Assembly (NCBI RefSeq): GCF_030380815.1
Contig: NZ_JAUDUY010000004.1
Location: forward strand, 62,001-126,000
Origin: Robiginitalea aurantiaca
Lineage (GTDB): Bacteria; Bacteroidota; Bacteroidia; Flavobacteriales; Flavobacteriaceae
Length of the DNA: 64,000 bases
Reading direction: 5' to 3'
The position numbers were made by a program, and so were the translations under genes. Shown piece by piece: positions 8,236-18,118 of the stretch; positions within the stretch are counted from its first letter, which is position 1, and each line of letters begins with the position of its first letter. The notes below the pieces were generated by a model. It was not told the origin of the DNA, did no database searches, and was given only the letters and a program-made list of their open reading frames with translations.

Positions 8236-9870
8236 ATGAAGCATTTCTACAAAGGATTAGTGTTGGCAGCCCTTCTGGTTTGGACGGGATGTAGTGATGA
8301 AACCGTGGTTTACGAAGATGGTCTGAAAACAGATTTGTATGTCGAAACCAATGCGGCAGCATTGAAATCCGCAATTTCATATGACAAGTCGGGGGTTTTA
8401 AAAGTGATTCCACCCGGTGTTGGCATGCCTGAAGGGACTATGGCCATGGCAGGTGATTATCCGTTAACGCTCATTGCCACCGTAAATCCCCCATCTTTTC
8501 CAGGAGAAGAACCCTTAACGGCAACCCATGCCGATCTGGATGGGGACTACGTCTTTGTGGGGTACAATAAAGCGGGAGATGTCTATCAGGGGGCCATTGA
8601 TGTCATCGATATTTCGGATCCGAACATACCACAGGTCAGGTCCCGACTTTTTTATTCGAACGCAGATATCAACAGTCTTGCCTTTTCAAACGGTTACATC
8701 TATGCCGTTGGGGCTATCAATGCCGAAACATCGGATATTGCAACGGGTAATTCTTTTATTGCCCGAATCCCCGTTTCTTTTGGGGTGTTCGATACTGAGA
8801 AGATTATATATGGATTTCAGCAGGGCTTTAATGCCAATGACGTTTTAGTCGATGGCAGCCGTGCTATAGTAACCAGCGGAAAGCAAGGAGTAGTCGCGGC
8901 TTACAACACCTCGGATCTGGCTATTGCAGAGGAGATGTATGTTGAAGATGCACGTTCCCTGACGACCTGGTTGGACGGTTATGCCGTCCTGGATGCCGGA
9001 TCCGGTGTTCGCCTCCTGAATGCTGCCTTGACTGAAACCAGCCTGATTCCAATTGGCACCGACCTCGGAGAAACGAGCAAGAAAACCCTCGGTATTTGGG
9101 AGAATAAAATACTCGTACCCGAAGCAGCACAGGGAGCGGGAATTTACAACGGTACTTCAGGTACGCTCCTCCAATATGTTGCCATCCCGACAATACCATC
9201 TGAGGTTTCGCCTGATCAGGCGGTAACCAATGCCGTTTCGGTAAATGACGATTTGTTGTTTATGGCCAATGGAGGTGCCGGACTGGCCCTGGCGGAGCTT
9301 CTCGCATCAACCATTACCACGGCAGGGACCATCAATCTCGACGGCTCCGTGAATTACGTGATTTCCAAAGACGATTATGCCTTCGTCGCCTCCGGCAGCG
9401 ATGGTTTGCAGATTATTCAATTAAACCGTCCGCCTAAAACCTTACTCAACGCCTGTTCGGACTTGTCGTCCTATGACGGAAGTAGCATACTCAATGTAGG
9501 ATTTGGAGAATCCCTGGCGTTTCAGGGCGGAAAGCAGCTCGATCAAATCAACGATGAGGGCTTCCTTATTTTATGTGGTTCCTGGACTGTTTCCCAACAT
9601 GTCGATATCGCGCCTGACGCCGTTCTCCGCTTATTTGGAACTTTGGCCATTGGGACCAATGCAGACAAGGGGTCACTAACGGTTTCCGCCGGCTCCCTGC
9701 TTCAGATAGAAGGGAACGTTACAATTTACGGGGATTTGATCCTTGAAGATGGGGCGCAGGTAGAATTTATCGGCAATTCAATCATCGATATTTTCGGGGA
9801 TGTTTCCGCCGGCAGAGAAGCTACCGTGAGTGGAACCTTCCGGGACGTGCGAAATAAGTTTTCTAACTAA
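8236..9870 (+). CDS. LVIVD-repeat beta-propeller lipoprotein
   Basis: About 544 aa starting MKHFYKGLVLAALLVWTGCSD, with a lipobox ending in TGC, so it is probably an exported lipoprotein. Residues about 85-400 contain repeats of the type DLDGDYVFVGYN and VIDISDPNIPQV, and YVISKDDYAFVASGSDGLQIIQL, characteristic of LVIVD propeller blades. The C-terminal 130 residues form an LTVSAGSLLQIEG-type beta-helix-like region. The role is unknown. It stands alone, followed 41 bp later by the convergent TlpA gene, with a small GGACT/AGTCC hairpin at 9883-9895 between them. Confidence 0.7.
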   Translation: MKHFYKGLVLAALLVWTGCSDETVVYEDGLKTDLYVETNAAALKSAISYDKSGVLKVIPPGVGMPEGTMAMAGDYPLTLIATVNPPSFPGEEPLTATHADLDGDYVFVGYNKAGDVYQGAIDVIDISDPNIPQVRSRLFYSNADINSLAFSNGYIYAVGAINAETSDIATGNSFIARIPVSFGVFDTEKIIYGFQQGFNANDVLVDGSRAIVTSGKQGVVAAYNTSDLAIAEEMYVEDARSLTTWLDGYAVLDAGSGVRLLNAALTETSLIPIGTDLGETSKKTLGIWENKILVPEAAQGAGIYNGTSGTLLQYVAIPTIPSEVSPDQAVTNAVSVNDDLLFMANGGAGLALAELLASTITTAGTINLDGSVNYVISKDDYAFVASGSDGLQIIQLNRPPKTLLNACSDLSSYDGSSILNVGFGESLAFQGGKQLDQINDEGFLILCGSWTVSQHVDIAPDAVLRLFGTLAIGTNADKGSLTVSAGSLLQIEGNVTIYGDLILEDGAQVEFIGNSIIDIFGDVSAGREATVSGTFRDVRNKFSN

Positions 9871-9911
9871 GATCATCCACAGCGGACTTTGAGTCCCTGC
9901 GTACGCATCCT

Positions 9912-11021
9912 TTAAGGGAGTAGTTCCGCTATTTTGGCTTCCAGGTCTTCCCCCCTGAGGTTCTTGGCGACAATGACCCCATTTTCATCCAATATAAAAC
10001 TGGCAGGGATTGCCCGAACATTGTAGAGCTCGGCAATTTCATCGAAATAACGCACATTTGACACATGGTGCCAGTCGAGCCCATCCTGCTCAATGGCATT
10101 TTTCCAATCCGTGGCTTTCCTGTCCAGGGAGACTCCAAGTACGGAAAGCCCTTTGTCCTTATACTTGTTATAGACCTTAACAATATTGGGGTTTTCAGCC
10201 CGACAGGGACGACACCACGCTGCCCAGAAATCAACCAGGGTAACTTTTCCCAAAACCTGATTCAGAGAGAGGTTTTCGCCGGTAGGGGTGGGGGCGGTAA
10301 AATTGGGCGCTTTGGAACCTATGGCAGTAACGCGCTGTGAGGCGATTTGAGCCTCTATCTGGGATCCTAAAGCGGATTGCCGCAAAGACGGGTCCAATCC
10401 TTCAAAAAGCTCCGCCACTTCAGCTACGGGTGCGGATCCGGATTGCAACATCCTATTGACGAGCATGGCTGATATCAGCGCGTCCGAATGTCCTTGAATA
10501 AAAGTCTTTTCAAAATCGACAGCGCTTTGCTGAAACTCAAAGAATTCATCCCGAAGTGCAGTCATATTTGCCGTATCGCGATTCTGCATGGCTGCCTGCA
10601 TTTCAGTATTAATGGAGTTCCGACGCGCCACCAGTTTACGCGTTCCTTCCACAAATGCCCTGTAGGCCTCATTCTGTGGTGTCCCCGTTACTTCTGCGGC
10701 ACCGAGACTGTCGCGATGTGCAATAACGCGGATGGAACCATTTTCCACAATGACCGGAATCGCTGCATTTACTCCATCGACAAAGATATACCTGAGTTCA
10801 GGAGTTGTGGCATCACCGGTAAATTGGAATGTGCCGTTGGTTACTGAAGTGGTATCCCCGGGAACCGGACGCATATTTTCGTCGCTCTTCCTGAGAAACA
10901 CCTGCGTGCCTTCTGCCACATCCCCTTCAAGGGACCCGGTAATTTCATAACCTGATTTCGTTTCTCCGGAACAACTAAAAAACACGATTAAAACGGGAAA
11001 AAACCAAAAAATACGCTTCAT
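9912..11021 (-). CDS. TlpA-like thiol:disulfide oxidoreductase with N-terminal DUF4369 domain
   Basis: 369 aa lipoprotein (signal MKRIFWFFPVLIVFFSC). Residues about 22-115 are a DUF4369 beta domain (YEITGSLEGDV; VFLRKSD), followed by a helical linker and, from about 235, a thioredoxin fold with the redox pair WCRPC (Cys270, Cys273) and the cis-proline region RAIPASFILDENG. It should reduce or isomerise disulfides in the periplasm. TACCTTTG on the minus strand (+ strand 11046-11053) is a candidate -7 element just upstream. Confidence 0.88.
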   Translation of the reverse strand: MKRIFWFFPVLIVFFSCSGETKSGYEITGSLEGDVAEGTQVFLRKSDENMRPVPGDTTSVTNGTFQFTGDATTPELRYIFVDGVNAAIPVIVENGSIRVIAHRDSLGAAEVTGTPQNEAYRAFVEGTRKLVARRNSINTEMQAAMQNRDTANMTALRDEFFEFQQSAVDFEKTFIQGHSDALISAMLVNRMLQSGSAPVAEVAELFEGLDPSLRQSALGSQIEAQIASQRVTAIGSKAPNFTAPTPTGENLSLNQVLGKVTLVDFWAAWCRPCRAENPNIVKVYNKYKDKGLSVLGVSLDRKATDWKNAIEQDGLDWHHVSNVRYFDEIAELYNVRAIPASFILDENGVIVAKNLRGEDLEAKIAELLP

Positions 11022-11117
11022 GCCAAGCTTTTACGAATTAGCAGGCAAAGGTAGGCAAGGGTAACATGAAAAAAAAGCCCTTAACAAAAGCTTATGTGAG
11101 CAGGAATTTTAAAGGGG

Positions 11118-11612
11118 TTAAAACTGATATCGGATTCCCAGGGCGATGTCGAAATTGAAGTTGTCGGTGAAGCCATCATATCCGATAATGCCAATTTCAG
11201 GGCGGAAATCAACTGAGAGGAGTAGAGGGATGTCAAAATTGTACTCAATCCCAATGTCTCCTGCAGCAAATAGAAAAAACCCTCCGTTGGAATCCGTGTC
11301 GTAATCCTCATTGAAATTCACATTACCAATGCCGCCGCCCACGCCGTAGAACCAATTGAAATTTCCGTCGAGGTTTCGCACCCACTGATGTAGCCCGACC
11401 AGCTTGAAGGCATTATAGTTTCGGGTATCCCGCCAACCCATATCAAATTCAAGGCGACTGGACCGCGTAAGGGATTTTTGGTATGAAATTTCAGCGCCAA
11501 AACCGTCGCTGTCCCCCAATCGAAGTCCGATAGCATGATTCGATATGCTCTGGGCGCTCATTTCGGTACAAGCAAAAACAAACAGGATAAAAAGCAGGGA
11601 ACTAAATCGCAT
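11118..11612 (-). CDS. Small secreted beta-rich (outer-membrane-barrel-like) protein
   Basis: 164 aa with signal peptide MRFSSLLFILFVFACTEMSA. The mature protein has alternating hydrophobic/aromatic strands (AISYQKSLTRSSRLEFDMGWR-like segments; GVGGGIGNVNF) and ends LGIRYQF. The terminal aromatic is typical of outer-membrane barrels. The function is unknown. It is a single gene between the TlpA gene and the divergent FAD dehydrogenase. Confidence 0.65.
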   Translation of the reverse strand: MRFSSLLFILFVFACTEMSAQSISNHAIGLRLGDSDGFGAEISYQKSLTRSSRLEFDMGWRDTRNYNAFKLVGLHQWVRNLDGNFNWFYGVGGGIGNVNFNEDYDTDSNGGFFLFAAGDIGIEYNFDIPLLLSVDFRPEIGIIGYDGFTDNFNFDIALGIRYQF

Positions 11613-11700
11613 AGCATTGCATTTAAAAAGGTCAAAAAAGAAAATCTATTAGGCTCTACAGTGTATAAAAACTTAATTTAGACTCCAAAATTGTGTTGAG

Positions 11701-14622
11701 GTGAACAAAGAATACATAATCGCATTGGGTGAACTTTCAGATAAGCTGTCAGGGAGTTTGCGGTCAGATTCACTGCACAAACATCTCTATGCTACGGATG
11801 CTTCCGTTTACAGAATGCTGCCCGAGGCGGTGGCGTATCCCAAAAACGAGACAGACCTCAAACACTTGATTCAATTTGCGGCCACGCACGGAACCTCCCT
11901 GATTCCCCGTGCTGCAGGGACTTCCCTCGCTGGGCAATGCGTGGGAACGGGAATTGTCGTAGACCTGTCCCGTCACTTCACTTCTATTATACACCTGGAC
12001 CGTGAAAAAAAGCAGGTACGCTTACAACCTGGGGTGATCCGGGATGAATTAAACCTCTTTCTCAAACCTTACGGCCTCTTTTTCGGACCGAATACTTCCA
12101 CGTCTAACCGGTGTATGATCGGTGGGATGGTCGGGAATAACTCCTGTGGCACCACATCTATTCGTTACGGGGTAACCCGGGACAAAGTAGTGGGGTTAAA
12201 AGCACTTCTTTCGGATGGTTCATGTGTGGAATTCACTGGCCTGAATCCCCGGGAATTAATCCAAAAAACAGAAAATCCTGATCTTGAAGGAAATATTTAT
12301 AAAAATATACTCAATGAATTAACAAACAAGCAAATAGCAGATAATATAAGAAATGAATTCCCCCGGCCTGAGATACACAGAAGAAATACGGGCTATGCCT
12401 TAGACGCCCTTTTGGAAAGCCTGCCGTCAGAGCGTGGTGAGGCAGTATTTAACCTTTCCGAATTGTTATGCGGGAGTGAGGGAACGCTGGCGCTCACCAC
12501 CGAGATTACCCTGCAACTGGATGAGCTGCCCCCGGCCGAAGCTGCCATGATCGTTTCGCATTATGAGTCATTGGAGGAATGCCTCTCCGATGTAGCTCCG
12601 GTCATGGAGCATACGCTCTATATGTGCGAGATGATGGATAGGGTTATTCTGGACTGTACAAAGAATAATATAGAGCAGCTGGAAAACAGATTCTTTGTGG
12701 AAGGGGATCCGGCAGCCTTGTTGATGCTCGAGGTGCGGGCGGATGACGCAGATACCCTTCAGGCAGAAGTTGCCTCCGTATTAGCTATCCTTGGCGCCAA
12801 CGGAAGGTCATATGCCAATCCTGTCCTCAAAGGTCCGGATATTTCAAAGGCCATTGCGCTGCGTAAGGCTGGCCTGGGCCTCCTGGGCAATATGGTTGGA
12901 GATAAGAAAGCGGTTGCCTGTATAGAGGATACGGCGGTTGCACTCCCTGACCTCAAGGATTTTATCTCGGAGTTTACCTCAATTATGGATTCATACGGGC
13001 AGAAGGCTGTGTATTATGCACATGCCGGAGCAGGTGAGTTGCATTTGAGGCCTATTCTGGATTTAAAAAAGTCTGATGACGTCCGGTTATTTCGGCAGAT
13101 AACCACCGATGTGGCCTTGCTTACCAAGAAATACAGGGGTTCCTTCAGCGGGGAACACGGAGATGGGATTGTAAGGGCAGAATTTATCCCCTTAATGCTG
13201 GGTTCGGAGAATTACGAATTACTCCGTCGTATAAAAACGTACTTCGACCCCAAAGGAATCTTTAATCCGGGTAAGATCGTAGATGCTTATCCCATGGACA
13301 AGGCACTGCGCTATATCCCTGACCGGCCAGCACCCGATGTCCGGACATTGCTCGATTTCTCGGATAGCCAGGGCATCCTCAGAGCTGCTGAAAAGTGCAA
13401 TGGGAGTGGGGATTGCAGAAAAACAGAGCATGTGCAAGGTGGAATGTGCCCCAGCTACCACGCCACAAGAAATGAAAAGGACACCACACGGGCAAGGGCG
13501 AATGCCCTCAGGGAAATGCTTTCAGATCCTTCAAATGGAAATCCCTTTAATCGGGGGGAATTAAAAGAAGTGTTTGACGTCTGCCTGAGTTGTAAAGCCT
13601 GCGCCCGTGAATGCCCCAGTAATGTGGATGTGGCAACCCTAAAAGCGGAATTCGCCTATCAGTATCAGGAAAAAAACGGGTATTCGCTCAGGAATCGCCT
13701 TTTCGCCTATAACACCTCTTTGAGCCGGCTCCAGAGCTCGGTTGCCCCCCTGTCCAACTTGATTACCCAGTCCGGGCCTACGGCAGGGCTTTTAAAAAGA
13801 ATCTTGGGTGTGGCTCCGGAGCGGTCGCTGCCTAAAGTCTATAAGGAGGATTTTGACGCCTGCCTTAAGAAGGTTCAAAAACCCGGCAATGCTCATCTTG
13901 GGAAAGTAGTCCTCTACCTGGATGAATTCACACAGTTTCTCGATACTCAGGTAGGGCTGGATGCCATTGCCTTGCTCGTTGGCCTGGGCTACCAGGTAAA
14001 ACTCTTCAAGGCTGAAAGTGGACGGGCCTTTATTTCAAAGGGATTTCTAAAACAAGCGAAGGCACTGGCCCATGACAACTCAGGTGATTTAGTCGATTTT
14101 GCGAATTCCGAAACCCCTGTAATCGGACTTGAACCATCGGCCCTCCTTACTTTTCGCGATGAATACAGGCGTTTTGGGCTGCCGGAGGATCAGGTGTCCC
14201 GAATGGCTTCCAATTGTTTTCTCATTGAAGAATTCATCTCCAGGGAACACCAGGCGGGGCGGATAACCTCGAAGCGTTTTGGACGGGATGTCCGTGAAAT
14301 TAAAATTCATGTACACTGCCACCAAAAGGCACTCTCGAATCAGAAAGTAACTTTTGACATGCTGAATATTCCCGAGGGATATTCCCCAACACTAATAACA
14401 GCGGGCTGTTGCGGGATGGCAGGCTCTTTCGGATACGAAAAGGAGCACTATGAGATAAGTATGAAGGTTGGCGGATTGCGACTGTTTCCGGCAATAAAAA
14501 AGACGTCCCCGGAAGTAATACTGGCTGCAAATGGCACGAGCTGCCGGCATCAGATATTCGATGGCACCGGACGAAAGGCCCTGCACCCCGTAAGTATCCT
14601 GAAAGCCGCACTTGCCGTCTAA
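11701..14622 (+). CDS. FAD-linked 2-hydroxyacid dehydrogenase fused to an Fe-S (GlcF/LutA-like) module
   Basis: 973 aa from GTG 11701, a start supported by the N-terminal alignment and a stop just upstream. Residues about 30-500 are a PCMH-type FAD domain (LIPRAAGTSLAGQCVG; MVGNNSCGTTSIRYG) plus FAD-oxidase C-terminal cap ending FDPKGIFNPGKI. Residues about 560-650 hold Cys clusters, including CLSCKACARECPSNVD, for 4Fe-4S centres. The C-terminal third has CCG-type motifs (HCHQKAL; AGCCGMAGSFGYEKEHY). The fusion resembles YdiJ/D-2-hydroxyglutarate or D-lactate dehydrogenases feeding electrons to quinone. The exact substrate is unresolved. Confidence 0.85.
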   Translation: MNKEYIIALGELSDKLSGSLRSDSLHKHLYATDASVYRMLPEAVAYPKNETDLKHLIQFAATHGTSLIPRAAGTSLAGQCVGTGIVVDLSRHFTSIIHLDREKKQVRLQPGVIRDELNLFLKPYGLFFGPNTSTSNRCMIGGMVGNNSCGTTSIRYGVTRDKVVGLKALLSDGSCVEFTGLNPRELIQKTENPDLEGNIYKNILNELTNKQIADNIRNEFPRPEIHRRNTGYALDALLESLPSERGEAVFNLSELLCGSEGTLALTTEITLQLDELPPAEAAMIVSHYESLEECLSDVAPVMEHTLYMCEMMDRVILDCTKNNIEQLENRFFVEGDPAALLMLEVRADDADTLQAEVASVLAILGANGRSYANPVLKGPDISKAIALRKAGLGLLGNMVGDKKAVACIEDTAVALPDLKDFISEFTSIMDSYGQKAVYYAHAGAGELHLRPILDLKKSDDVRLFRQITTDVALLTKKYRGSFSGEHGDGIVRAEFIPLMLGSENYELLRRIKTYFDPKGIFNPGKIVDAYPMDKALRYIPDRPAPDVRTLLDFSDSQGILRAAEKCNGSGDCRKTEHVQGGMCPSYHATRNEKDTTRARANALREMLSDPSNGNPFNRGELKEVFDVCLSCKACARECPSNVDVATLKAEFAYQYQEKNGYSLRNRLFAYNTSLSRLQSSVAPLSNLITQSGPTAGLLKRILGVAPERSLPKVYKEDFDACLKKVQKPGNAHLGKVVLYLDEFTQFLDTQVGLDAIALLVGLGYQVKLFKAESGRAFISKGFLKQAKALAHDNSGDLVDFANSETPVIGLEPSALLTFRDEYRRFGLPEDQVSRMASNCFLIEEFISREHQAGRITSKRFGRDVREIKIHVHCHQKALSNQKVTFDMLNIPEGYSPTLITAGCCGMAGSFGYEKEHYEISMKVGGLRLFPAIKKTSPEVILAANGTSCRHQIFDGTGRKALHPVSILKAALAV

Positions 14623-14639
14623 ATACCTCAGGGCAGGTG

Positions 14640-15461
14640 TCAGGCGATACGATTTTTGGCAAGCAAGGCTGCTAAATTCATTTCCTTCAGGCCGGCATCT
14701 GCAAAAAAGGGTGCGCGTTTGTCTTCGGTGTAACGATAGGTTTTCCAGCGCTTAAAATTGTATTCAAGGGCTGTCAGGTTTTGGGTCCAGTCCCCGGCGC
14801 ACAAATACTGGCACGGACCCTTATTGTTTTCCACCCATAGTCGGTCGGATTCCTGTGGTTTTCCGCATATGACAAATTCGCAGGCTTTTCGAAGGGCCAG
14901 TTTAGCCGCAGCCTCACCTTCTTGCGTGCGGGTTGCCATCTGGCGCTCTGCAGAACTCTCTTCCAGTAATTCCGAATTCCCGCCAGGAGGAGACTGCTTT
15001 TTCCAAAAAACCCTCATGGAAGCGGTTAGTTTGGCCAGAGCCGCATAAAGCCCATCGCTTAATTGGTTTGCCCATTTCGCCTTCACGAGAGGTGAGCTGA
15101 GAAAATCCCCGTGGGTAAACCATGCCCTTTTTCCATCGAGATCCAAAATGAGATCCCTGCTGAAGCTAAAATTACCCCTGGATCTTTCTCTTAATTGAAT
15201 AAGGGCTGGATAGGGCCTTCCATGGATACAGTATATTTTGGTTCCTGAAGTGCCCATCTGGTATATTTTCTTCAAAACCCTGAGATCTTCCTCAGGGAAT
15301 TGCGGACTTTGAGTGGGTTCCCCATCCAAAATCTGTCCATTGAGAACGAGTATCCTGGGTGAAATGCTACTGAGATAAGCCAGAAGCGGCGCGACCTGAG
15401 AGTTCAAGGACCCCAGACGCATGTTGGAAAGTACGGCAATTTCAATTCGACGCTTCTTCAA
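14640..15461 (-). CDS. Degenerate LpxH-like metallophosphoesterase (probable pseudoenzyme)
   Basis: 273 aa, apparently starting at TTG 15461. The scaffold follows the Bacteroidota UDP-2,3-diacylglucosamine diphosphatase-like family (SPRILVLNG; MGTSGTKIY; ILDLDGKRAWFTHGD; GDWTQNLTALEYN). Nearly every metal ligand is replaced: the DxH motif is N13-M-R15, the second Asp is Gln43 (NGQ), GNHD is GRPY (82-84), and GHxH is GKPQ (201-203). Only the HGD histidine (His117) survives. The frame is intact, so this is not an obvious pseudogene. It may bind a ligand or act as a scaffold rather than hydrolyse. It is convergent with the FAD dehydrogenase gene. Confidence 0.75.
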   Translation of the reverse strand: MKKRRIEIAVLSNMRLGSLNSQVAPLLAYLSSISPRILVLNGQILDGEPTQSPQFPEEDLRVLKKIYQMGTSGTKIYCIHGRPYPALIQLRERSRGNFSFSRDLILDLDGKRAWFTHGDFLSSPLVKAKWANQLSDGLYAALAKLTASMRVFWKKQSPPGGNSELLEESSAERQMATRTQEGEAAAKLALRKACEFVICGKPQESDRLWVENNKGPCQYLCAGDWTQNLTALEYNFKRWKTYRYTEDKRAPFFADAGLKEMNLAALLAKNRIA

Positions 15462-15655
15462 GACACCCTTTTTTTTGCAAAAATAGAACGATTGGTATCC
15501 CTGTAGAAATCCAGAGTGTCAAGATTAGAATACGTTAGAGTTACCAAAAGTTTAAGACCGCACCCTAATGTAAATTCAATATTACTGATCGGGTTTTTGG
15601 CAGGCATAACCGTAAGGCCTACCTTTGAAGGCACCGCGAATTCAAAACAAATTTC

Positions 15656-16720
15656 ATGGCAGGGAATAGTTTCGGCACAGCATTTAAACTGACGACTTTC
15701 GGAGAGAGCCACGGCCTGGGCCTGGGAGGGATTATCGATGGATGCCCTGCCGGTGTTACCCTGGATCTGGAGGCTGTTCAAAAAGAACTGGACCGCAGAA
15801 AGCCCGGCCAGTCTGCCATTGTAACCCAAAGGAAGGAGCCGGACGAAGTCTCTTTTTTCTCCGGTGTATTCGAAGGGATAACTACGGGCACGCCTATCGG
15901 GTTCCTTATCCAGAACGCCAACCAGAAATCCAGGGACTACGCGCATATAAAAGATACCTACCGGCCTTCACATGCCGACTTCACCTATGACAAAAAATAC
16001 GGAATCCGGGATTACAGGGGAGGGGGTCGCAGCTCGGCCCGGGAGACGGTTTGCAGAGTCGTGGCCGGGGCCATTGCCCGACAGCTGATACCAGAGATTC
16101 AATTTAACGCCTATGTGTCGCAGGTAGGGGCCATTACACTGAAGAAATCCTACGGGGAAATAGACTTTTCCTTAACAGAATCGAATCCTGTCAGGTGCCC
16201 TGACCCGGACCTTGCCGGGAAAATGGAAGCACACATCAGAGAAGTGCGCAAAGCAGGAGATACCATTGGCGGGGTTGTGAGCTGTGTCATTCAAAATGTT
16301 CCTGTGGGCCTTGGAGAACCCGTTTTTGATAAACTCCACGCCCGTCTGGGCCAGGCCATGCTATCGATTAATGCCGTAAAAGGGTTTGAATTCGGAAGCG
16401 GATTTGCGGGTGTGGAGCTGAGAGGGAGTGAGCATAATGACAGCTTTTCCTCGGATGGTACTACCCAAACAAATTTTAGTGGAGGTATTCAGGGGGGCAT
16501 TAGTAATGGCATGGATATTTACTTTCGGGTAGCCTTTAAACCGGTAGCCACCTTATTGCAGGATTACGATACGATTGATAAGGAAGGAAACTCGGTACAA
16601 CTGAAGGGCAAAGGGCGGCACGATCCCTGTGTTGTGCCTCGCGCTGTACCAATTGTAGAGGCTATGGCAGCCCTTGTAATGGCCGATTTTTTTCTTCTGA
16701 ATCGACTTTCCAAAATTTAG
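15656..16720 (+). CDS. aroC: Chorismate synthase
   Basis: 354 aa starting [20 protein letters not shown]. It contains the signatures [46 protein letters not shown] and the C-terminal [17 protein letters not shown]. Length and motifs are complete. It performs the last step of the shikimate pathway (EPSP to chorismate) with reduced FMN in the cytoplasm. It is a stand-alone gene upstream of the symporter operon, 60 bp away. The long antisense open frame at 15458-15946 is not believed. Confidence 0.97.
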   Translation: MAGNSFGTAFKLTTFGESHGLGLGGIIDGCPAGVTLDLEAVQKELDRRKPGQSAIVTQRKEPDEVSFFSGVFEGITTGTPIGFLIQNANQKSRDYAHIKDTYRPSHADFTYDKKYGIRDYRGGGRSSARETVCRVVAGAIARQLIPEIQFNAYVSQVGAITLKKSYGEIDFSLTESNPVRCPDPDLAGKMEAHIREVRKAGDTIGGVVSCVIQNVPVGLGEPVFDKLHARLGQAMLSINAVKGFEFGSGFAGVELRGSEHNDSFSSDGTTQTNFSGGIQGGISNGMDIYFRVAFKPVATLLQDYDTIDKEGNSVQLKGKGRHDPCVVPRAVPIVEAMAALVMADFFLLNRLSKI

Positions 16721-16780
16721 AACCGAGGTGAGCGTTCTCCTTAAAAATAGTATCTTACCCTTTAAAATCATTATCTCTTT

Positions 16781-18118
16781 ATGAAGAAACTCGAACTGCA
16801 TTGGCAGATTCTGATTGGCATGTTATTCGGAATCCTGTTTGGTTTCGCGATGACGTACCCTGAATGGGGACCTCAATTTGTACAGGATTGGATCAGTCCG
16901 TTCGGTACAATCTTCGTAAAGCTTTTGAAATTAATTGCGATTCCGCTCATTCTGGCCTCCCTGATAAAGGGTATTTCAGATCTGCAGGATATCAGCAAAT
17001 TCAAAAACATTGGACTGAGAACCATAGCTATCTATATTGTTACTACCGTTATTGCCATTACAATTGGGTTAATTCTGGTCAATCTCATGAAGCCCGGAGA
17101 TGGCATCTCTGAGGACACGATCACCAAACTGACCGAGACATACGCCACCGATTCAGGGGTGACCTCCAAACTCGAGGAAGCCAACAGGCAAAAGGACAGC
17201 GGACCCCTGCAATTCCTGGTCGATATGGTGCCCGACAATGCGTTTCGGGCTGTAAGTGATAACAGCCTGATGCTGCAGGTGATTTTCTTCACCATCTTTT
17301 TGGGAATTTCCATGCTGCTGATCGGTGAAAAGGCTGCAAGGCCTTTAAAGGAATTTTTTGATTCCCTCAACGAGGTCGTATTGAAAATGGTTGATCTCAT
17401 TATGCTGACTGCCCCGATTGCTGTTTTTGCCCTTCTGGCCAATGTCGTGGTTTCTTCCGGAGATCCGGATCTGTTATATGCCCTCTTGAAATACAGTGGG
17501 GTAGTGGTTCTCGGCTTGATGCTCATGATTGTGTTCTACAGTTTGGTGGTCTCTGTTTTTGTAAAATATAATCCGATCAAATTCCTCAGTAAAATCAGTC
17601 CGGCACAACTGCTGGCGTTTTCGACGAGTTCTAGCGCGGCAACGCTTCCCGTTACCATGGAGCGTGTAGAGGAGCATATTGGCGTGGATAAAGAAGTCTC
17701 GAGTTTTGTCTTACCGGTAGGCGCGACCATAAATATGGACGGGACCAGCCTTTACCAGGGGGTGGCAGCTGTTTTTATTTCCCAGGCGCTTGGCTTTGAC
17801 CTTACCCTGGGCGGACAACTAACCATTATCCTGACTGCCCTTCTGGCTTCCATCGGCTCAGCGGCCGTGCCCGGGGCAGGAATGGTAATGCTCGTGATTG
17901 TTCTCGAATCCATTGGGTTCCCGCCGGATAAACTCGCCATAGGTTTGGCCCTTATTTTTGCTGTTGACCGTCCTCTGGATATGCTCAGAACCGTAGTGAA
18001 TGTTACTGGAGACGCCATGGTTTCTATGCTCGTAGCGAAATCCGTCGGCAAGCTCGGGGAACCGGTTGAAAAAAAATGGAATGATCATTTGGATGAAGTA
18101 ACACACAAAGACGACTGA
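16781..18118 (+). CDS. Dicarboxylate/amino acid:cation symporter (DAACS family)
   Basis: 445 aa membrane protein. The N-terminus LHWQILIGMLFGILFGF, the serine-rich hairpin AFSTSSSAATLPVTME (re-entrant loop 1) and NMDGTSLYQGVAAVFI (binding/TM7 motif), then SIGSAAVPGAGMVML and DRPLDMLRTVVNVTGDA identify the GltP/DctA family. It takes up glutamate, aspartate or C4 acids with Na+ or H+. Its TGA overlaps the ATG of the ATP-grasp gene, so it is probably the first gene of a four-gene operon and may feed its substrate to the ligase. Confidence 0.9.
   Translation: MKKLELHWQILIGMLFGILFGFAMTYPEWGPQFVQDWISPFGTIFVKLLKLIAIPLILASLIKGISDLQDISKFKNIGLRTIAIYIVTTVIAITIGLILVNLMKPGDGISEDTITKLTETYATDSGVTSKLEEANRQKDSGPLQFLVDMVPDNAFRAVSDNSLMLQVIFFTIFLGISMLLIGEKAARPLKEFFDSLNEVVLKMVDLIMLTAPIAVFALLANVVVSSGDPDLLYALLKYSGVVVLGLMLMIVFYSLVVSVFVKYNPIKFLSKISPAQLLAFSTSSSAATLPVTMERVEEHIGVDKEVSSFVLPVGATINMDGTSLYQGVAAVFISQALGFDLTLGGQLTIILTALLASIGSAAVPGAGMVMLVIVLESIGFPPDKLAIGLALIFAVDRPLDMLRTVVNVTGDAMVSMLVAKSVGKLGEPVEKKWNDHLDEVTHKDD

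Noticed and set aside
15458-15946. Long minus-strand open frame (162 codons) over the start of aroC
   Set aside because: It is antisense to the conserved aroC start, has no family motifs and is better explained by the codon bias of the coding strand.
17032-17526. Antisense open frame (164 codons) inside the DAACS symporter
   Set aside because: It lies wholly within a well-supported membrane protein; its residues mirror the symporter's codon bias.
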